A DNA stretch of 9,268 nucleotides, from NCBI GenBank assembly GCA_025458665.1, contig JALOSG010000102.1, positions 1-9,268 on the forward strand, in the 5' to 3' direction. Positions 6,632-9,268 of the stretch are shown one piece after another; position 1 is the first letter of the stretch, and each line of letters opens with the position of its first letter. The DNA is from Serpentinimonas sp. GTDB lineage: Bacteria > Pseudomonadota > Gammaproteobacteria > Burkholderiales > Burkholderiaceae_C. The notes under the pieces are model-generated. The model worked only from the letters and a program-made list of their open reading frames with translations, did not search any database and was not told the DNA's origin. The position numbers and the translations under genes are program-made.

Positions 6632-6667
6632 GGGCAAGCTGTGTAAGGGGGTAAGGGGAGGAAGGGG
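6632..6667 (+). other. G-run cluster between convergent genes (possible G-quadruplex)
   Basis: In the 47-base gap between the AbrB-family stop and the DUF3567 stop, the plus strand carries G runs of 3 (6632-6634), 5 (6647-6651), 4 (6655-6658), 2 (6660-6661) and 4 (6664-6667). A three-tetrad quadruplex would need one 12-base loop; a two-tetrad form needs only short loops. No hairpin terminator is seen in this gap. Confidence 0.35.
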
Positions 6668-6671
6668 TGCG

Positions 6672-6983
6672 TTAGTGCACCACGACCGGTGTCTGCGCCA
6701 GCGTGGCGTAGCCTTCCAGGGTGTCTTCCACCTCTTCCTGGGTGGGCGTGTTTTGCTGCCAGGCGTGGATCTGTTGCTGGAACATTTCCGCCCAGGAGCC
6801 GTCGAGGTACACCTCTTTGCCCGAGCGCTTGTCCACGATCTCGAAGCCGTGCCGGGGCATGGGCGGATGGGCCGAACCCGCAGACTGCGCGGCGGAATCT
6901 CCGGGGAGCGCCACCTCGTCCGGGGAGGCAGTGGCCAGCAAGTGCACCACCGCGAACGTGTCCGAGTCGTAGAGCATGTGCAT
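6672..6983 (-). CDS. DUF3567 family protein
   Basis: The protein has 103 residues and begins MHMLYDSDTFAVVHL, the typical opening of DUF3567, a small betaproteobacterial family of unknown function. The remaining family signature is also visible: HGFEIVDKRSGKEVYLDGSWAEMFQQQI (45-72), then a C-terminal helix with TQEEVEDTLEGYATLAQTPVVVH. Residues about 18-43 are a Ser/Ala/Pro-rich insert that looks like a flexible loop between the first strand and the core and makes the protein longer than I expect for the family. No signal peptide or membrane segment is seen, so it is probably cytoplasmic. AGAGGA (6999-6994) precedes the ATG at 6983 by 10 bases; an ATG two codons in (6977) is possible. The terminator-like hairpin just upstream suggests control in the leader. 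Function unknown. Confidence 0.82.
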   Translation of the reverse strand: MHMLYDSDTFAVVHLLATASPDEVALPGDSAAQSAGSAHPPMPRHGFEIVDKRSGKEVYLDGSWAEMFQQQIHAWQQNTPTQEEVEDTLEGYATLAQTPVVVH

Positions 6984-6999
6984 GTGATTAATGTCCTCT

Positions 7000-7040
7000 A
7001 AAAACAGAGACCCTGCAAGCAGCCCGGTCCCGTGGTCTCT
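7000..7040 (-). terminator. Intrinsic terminator or leader attenuator, minus strand
   Basis: On the minus strand AGAGACC (7040-7034) pairs perfectly with GGTCTCT (7012-7006), followed by G and five T (7004-7000). The 21-base interior can add a small CTG/CAG stem or give an alternative GACC/GGTC stem. It could end the iclR-DUF3108 transcript. However, the T run lies only 16 bases from the DUF3567 start codon, leaving no room for a separate promoter with a normal leader. It may therefore sit inside the DUF3567 leader. Confidence 0.6.
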
Positions 7041-7055
7041 CCCACTTCAGGTGGG
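7041..7055. other. Small hairpin adjoining the terminator
   Basis: CCCAC (7041-7045) and GTGGG (7051-7055) form a perfect 5-bp stem with a 5-base loop, directly abutting the terminator stem. Read on the minus strand it comes just before the terminator. It could stack on it or act as a protein or RNA binding element. Confidence 0.4.
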
Positions 7056-7075
7056 GTGTTGCGCACAGGATTCAA

Positions 7076-7111
7076 GTGCAGGCGGACGCAAGTTGCGTGC
7101 CTGCGCGCAGG
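7076..7111. other. Overlapping alternative hairpins upstream of DUF3567
   Basis: GCAGGC (7078-7083) pairs with GCCTGC (7099-7104), enclosing a GG bulge and the 13-base palindrome ACGCAAGTTGCGT (7086-7098). The same CCTGC block is also part of a perfect 12-base palindrome CCTGCGCGCAGG (7100-7111). The two pairings are mutually exclusive. It sits 27 bases past the DUF3108 stop on the minus strand and has no following T run. Confidence 0.45.
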
Positions 7112-7137
7112 TGCCATCGGGCTGCCACGGCGGGGTG

Positions 7138-7923
7138 TCAAACACGTTGCGTGAGCACCTGGTTGACCACGTCGCCCCCTGGTTCGCGCACCTCGATGCG
7201 GGCTGGCACAAATCCCCAGGCGGGTACCAGCCAGAGCGCCAGGGATTCATCGCCCGGTTCGCGCGGCTGGCGGCGCAACGGCCAGGCTTCTGCGCTGCCC
7301 GCGGGCACGGTGAGCTTTTGCGGTGCCATCCACTCGAAGGTCCAGGGCTCGGTGTCGCTGCGCCCGGCCACCGGCAGCGTCCAGGCCGAGCCCGGCGCGG
7401 GCTGATGTTGGCCCGTCCCGTCGGCCAGGGCAGCGGCCAGCCCGCCGGCCAGTTGCAGGAACAGGCTCAGGCGGTCTTGTACGCCGGCGGGCAGGGCGGC
7501 GCTGTGGCTGCCACCCCCGCCCGGGGTGTAGGTCATCTGCCCACGTTCGTGGTCGAACTCCACGCTGCGGGAGCGCCGGCTTTCGTCGGTGAAGCGTTCG
7601 GGCAGCAGGCCGCTGGGAGTGATGCGGCCCGTGCTGGTCTGGCGCCGCTTGCCCAGCAGGGCCAACTGGATCTCGGAGCTGGCGTGGTAGCGCGCCCCGT
7701 CGTGCGCCCATTCCATGACAGCCTGGGCCGACAGCGGAATACCGCGCATCTGGGCTTGCACCTCGTAGCGCCAGCGGCCGGGGCGTGGTGCCCGGAAAGG
7801 CCGCGCCGTTCCGGCCTGCAGCGGTACCATGGTCAGCGCTGCGCCCAGCCCCACGCCCAGACATGCGGCCATGCCGGTGGCGGAACGAAGAAACTGGCGG
7901 CGGTTGGCGGGCATTGCGTCCAT
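7138..7923 (-). CDS. DUF3108 domain protein with twin-arginine signal peptide
   Basis: The protein has 261 residues from the ATG at 7923, which is 10 bases after the iclR stop; an ATG at 7914 (MPANRRQ) is equally compatible and no strong Shine-Dalgarno decides. The N-terminus carries NRRQFLR (7-13), a very good match to the Tat consensus, followed by a hydrophobic stretch (about 15-36). Export to the periplasm by the Tat route is therefore predicted. Cleavage near LQA-GT (37-38) is possible. The mature part shows the DUF3108 pattern: WRYEVQAQMRGIPLSAQAVM (51-70), DGARYHASSEIQLALLGKRR (75-94), GRITPSGLLPERFTDESRR (99-117) and VEFDHERGQMTY (121-132), probably a beta-rich fold. Near the C-terminus it has WLVPAWGFVPARIEVREPGG. 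The molecular function of DUF3108 is not known. Tight linkage to iclR suggests co-expression. Confidence 0.82.
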   Translation of the reverse strand: MDAMPANRRQFLRSATGMAACLGVGLGAALTMVPLQAGTARPFRAPRPGRWRYEVQAQMRGIPLSAQAVMEWAHDGARYHASSEIQLALLGKRRQTSTGRITPSGLLPERFTDESRRSRSVEFDHERGQMTYTPGGGGSHSAALPAGVQDRLSLFLQLAGGLAAALADGTGQHQPAPGSAWTLPVAGRSDTEPWTFEWMAPQKLTVPAGSAEAWPLRRQPREPGDESLALWLVPAWGFVPARIEVREPGGDVVNQVLTQRV

Positions 7924-7933
7924 GCCCGCAAGG

Positions 7934-8854
7934 TTATCCCGAAACGCCTGCAGGCCGGTAACCCAGGTCGGCGCTGAGCTGGCGGGTGCAGCGCAGCAGC
8001 GCTTGGGCCAGCGGGCCGTCCCAGCTGCTGTCGAAGGTGGAGACCGAGCCCAGCACCACCACACCCATGGCGATGCGGCCCTGCGCGTCGAACACGGGGG
8101 CACAGAACCCAGCCACGCCCGTGAGCAGGGCGTTCACCACGCGCGCCAGGCCGCGCTGGCGCACCTCGGCAAACAGCGCTTCGGCGGCGGCCAGCGTCTG
8201 GGGAATGTCGGGGTGGGGGTGGCGCGTGGCGTACTTCAGCTCTTCCAGCAGCATGGGGCGCAGGCGCTGCGCTTCCAGCCCGCCGGGGGGTGTGAAGGCG
8301 GCAAAGCAGCGCCCGGTGGCCGAGGTGAGCAGCGGCATCACGTCGCCCAGCCGCAGGGACACCGGAACGGTGCGCGGCGCTTCGCTCCAGTGCACGATGG
8401 TGGGGCCCTGGTTGCCCCAGACGGCAATGGCCATGGTGTGGCCGGTCTCGCTCAGCAGGGCGTCGGCCCGTTCGCGCGCCAGGCGCACCGCATCGAGCCG
8501 GGCCAGGCTGGCCAGACCCAGCCTCAGGGCCGCCGGCCCCAGGTCGTAGCGGGTGTTCAGCGGGTCCTGGTGCACCAGCCCCAGGCGCTGGAAGCTCACC
8601 AGGTAGCGGTGCGCCTTGGCCGCGCTCATGCCAGCGGCAGCGGCAATGTCGCGCAGCATGAGCGGGCCGTCGCTCTCGGCCATCACTGCCAGCAGCGTGA
8701 AGCCCACCTCCACCGACTGGATGCCCGCGCGCAGGGTGTCCGCGCCTGAGAGGGCTGCGGGCTGGTCGGGGTCGGGAAGCCCGGCTTCAGCGTGGTCGGC
8801 GTCGGGGTGGTCGGCGTCCAGCGGCGGGAGTTTTCTGGAGCGGGCGGTGGGCAT
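7934..8854 (-). CDS. IclR-family transcriptional regulator
   Basis: This 306-residue protein is slightly longer than typical IclR members because of a 43-residue, Asp/His/Pro-rich N-terminal tail with the repeat DADHP-DADHA. A winged helix-turn-helix covers about 44-105 (GIQSVEVGFTLLAVMA, LRDIAAAAGMSAAKAHRYL, FQRLGLVHQD). The effector-binding domain covers about 120-298, including LLTSATGRCFAAF (175-187), GVAGFCAPVFDAQGRI (246-261) and GVVVLGS (264-270). IclR proteins bind small aromatic or organic acids and repress or activate nearby catabolic genes. The gene is divergent from a fumarylacetoacetate hydrolase-family gene, its likely target, and is followed by the DUF3108 gene. There is no Shine-Dalgarno before the ATG at 8854. 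A homogentisate-type regulator such as HmgR is one possibility, but the effector cannot be read from sequence. Confidence 0.92.
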   Translation of the reverse strand: MPTARSRKLPPLDADHPDADHAEAGLPDPDQPAALSGADTLRAGIQSVEVGFTLLAVMAESDGPLMLRDIAAAAGMSAAKAHRYLVSFQRLGLVHQDPLNTRYDLGPAALRLGLASLARLDAVRLARERADALLSETGHTMAIAVWGNQGPTIVHWSEAPRTVPVSLRLGDVMPLLTSATGRCFAAFTPPGGLEAQRLRPMLLEELKYATRHPHPDIPQTLAAAEALFAEVRQRGLARVVNALLTGVAGFCAPVFDAQGRIAMGVVVLGSVSTFDSSWDGPLAQALLRCTRQLSADLGYRPAGVSG

Positions 8855-8880
8855 GGCGGGCGGTGGGTGTGGTCAGTTCC

Positions 8881-8892
8881 GGACGTATGTCC
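8881..8892. promoter_or_regulatory. Palindrome at the predicted iclR transcription start
   Basis: GGACGTATGTCC is symmetric at 10 of 12 positions. It overlaps the transcription start (about 8887) expected from the iclR promoter candidate, a placement that would suit autorepression. Whether the IclR protein binds it is not known. Confidence 0.45.
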
Positions 8893-8893
8893 T

Positions 8894-8922
8894 AGAATAC
8901 ACAAAAATTACGATTAGGTTAA
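8894..8922 (-). promoter_or_regulatory. Candidate sigma-70 promoter for iclR
   Basis: On the minus strand TTAACC (8922-8917) and TATTCT (8899-8894) are spaced by 17 bases and each match 4 of 6 consensus positions. They lie in a distinctly AT-rich island within GC-rich DNA. The predicted start near 8887 gives a leader of about 33 bases. Confidence 0.45.
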
Positions 8923-8942
8923 TTTATTTCACCATTCGTAAT
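8907..8942. promoter_or_regulatory. Inverted half-sites in the iclR/FAH intergenic region
   Basis: ATTACGA (8907-8913) and TCGTAAT (8936-8942) are exact reverse complements. Inside them GGT (8917-8919) and ACC (8931-8933) also face each other with a one-base offset, so each half reads roughly ATTACGA-N2/3-GGT. The element overlaps the -35 box of the iclR promoter candidate and lies 40-75 bases before the FAH gene, a typical location for a divergent IclR-type operator. The regulator assignment is inferred. Confidence 0.5.
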
Positions 8943-8981
8943 CACAAGTTCACACCAGACACACCACAGAAGAGCAGGCAC

Positions 8982-9268
8982 ATGAAACTGGCAACCTACA
9001 AAGACGGCACGCGCGATGGGCAACTCGTGGTGGTTTCCCGCGACCTGAGCACGGCGCATTATGCGACCGGCATTGCGCAAAAAATGCAGCAGGTGCTGGA
9101 CGACTGGAATTTCATGGCGCCGCAACTGCAGGACCTGTACGTCACCCTCAACCAGGGCAAGGCGCGCCACGCTTTCCCCTTCGACCCCCACATGTGCATG
9201 GCGCCGCTGCCGCGTGCCTACCAGTGGGCCGACGGCTCGGCCTACCTGAACCATGTGGAACTGGTGCG
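8982..9268 (+). CDS. Fumarylacetoacetate hydrolase-family protein, 5' part only
   Basis: The frame is open from the ATG at 8982 to the right edge, giving 95 N-terminal residues; the catalytic domain lies outside. The segment MKLATYKDGTRDGQLVVVSR, then STAHYATGIAQKMQQVLDDW, and HAFPFDPHMCMAPLPRAYQW (63-82) matches my memory of the N-terminal domain of FAH-family enzymes common in Comamonadaceae, where the gene is annotated as fumarylacetoacetase or fumarylacetoacetate hydrolase. Such enzymes cleave the C-C bond of fumarylacetoacetate or fumarylpyruvate at the end of the homogentisate or gentisate routes. Upstream is a purine-rich stretch (AGAAGAGCAGG) serving as ribosome binding site. Divergence from an iclR gene with a palindromic intergenic region supports regulated aromatic catabolism. 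Family confident; exact substrate not decidable here. Confidence 0.85.
   Translation, partial: MKLATYKDGTRDGQLVVVSRDLSTAHYATGIAQKMQQVLDDWNFMAPQLQDLYVTLNQGKARHAFPFDPHMCMAPLPRAYQWADGSAYLNHVELV

Noticed and set aside
7924..8103. Extension of the DUF3108 frame upstream to 8103
   Set aside because: It overlaps the conserved end of the IclR protein in another frame, and the Tat signal starts at 7923 or 7914.
8914..8942. Plus-strand promoter TTAGGT-N17-CGTAAT for the FAH gene
   Set aside because: The -35 match is very poor; a promoter must be nearby but I cannot place it with confidence.

Overview
The window is GC-rich chromosomal DNA that most resembles a member of the Comamonadaceae (Betaproteobacteria; Acidovorax, Comamonas or Delftia-like). 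This placement rests on the DUF3567 protein (a betaproteobacterial family), on the start of the fumarylacetoacetate hydrolase-family gene at the right edge, and on the DUF3108 and ChaN proteins. It was made by reading the proteins, not by a database search. The layout is that of an ordinary core or metabolic region. I see no transposase, integrase, phage gene, CRISPR array, tRNA or rRNA, and no gene-free stretch longer than about 165 bases.

Left part (1-1422, minus strand): the 5' end of a 2-keto-4-pentenoate hydratase-like gene, cut by the window edge, and upstream of it an HDOD-domain signalling protein. Middle left (1546-3947, plus strand): an ornithine cyclodeaminase/mu-crystallin-family protein that looks like a cyclic-imine (pyrroline/piperideine-2-carboxylate) reductase, followed by an omega-amino acid:pyruvate aminotransferase. 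Together they suggest amino-acid or amine catabolism. Next comes a ChaN-family probable lipoprotein (minus), divergent from a Dps ferritin-like gene (plus). Downstream of dps is an AbrB-family membrane protein.

Right part: three minus-strand genes. An IclR-type regulator and a DUF3108 protein with a twin-arginine signal are separated by 10 bases and probably form one transcript. A 154-base, hairpin-rich spacer separates them from a DUF3567 gene. Divergent from iclR, the right edge holds the start of a fumarylacetoacetate hydrolase-family gene. The AT-rich iclR/FAH intergenic region carries palindromes that fit IclR-type control of both directions.

I do not find a dramatic new system. The most interesting non-coding signal is the 6984-7137 spacer. 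It has an intrinsic-terminator-like hairpin placed immediately upstream of the DUF3567 ribosome binding site, whose 3' arm could alternatively pair with that site, plus mutually exclusive helices further upstream. Next are the palindromes at the predicted iclR start site, an atypical ferroxidase residue in Dps, and a 3 x 9-base tandem repeat directly after the HDOD stop codon.
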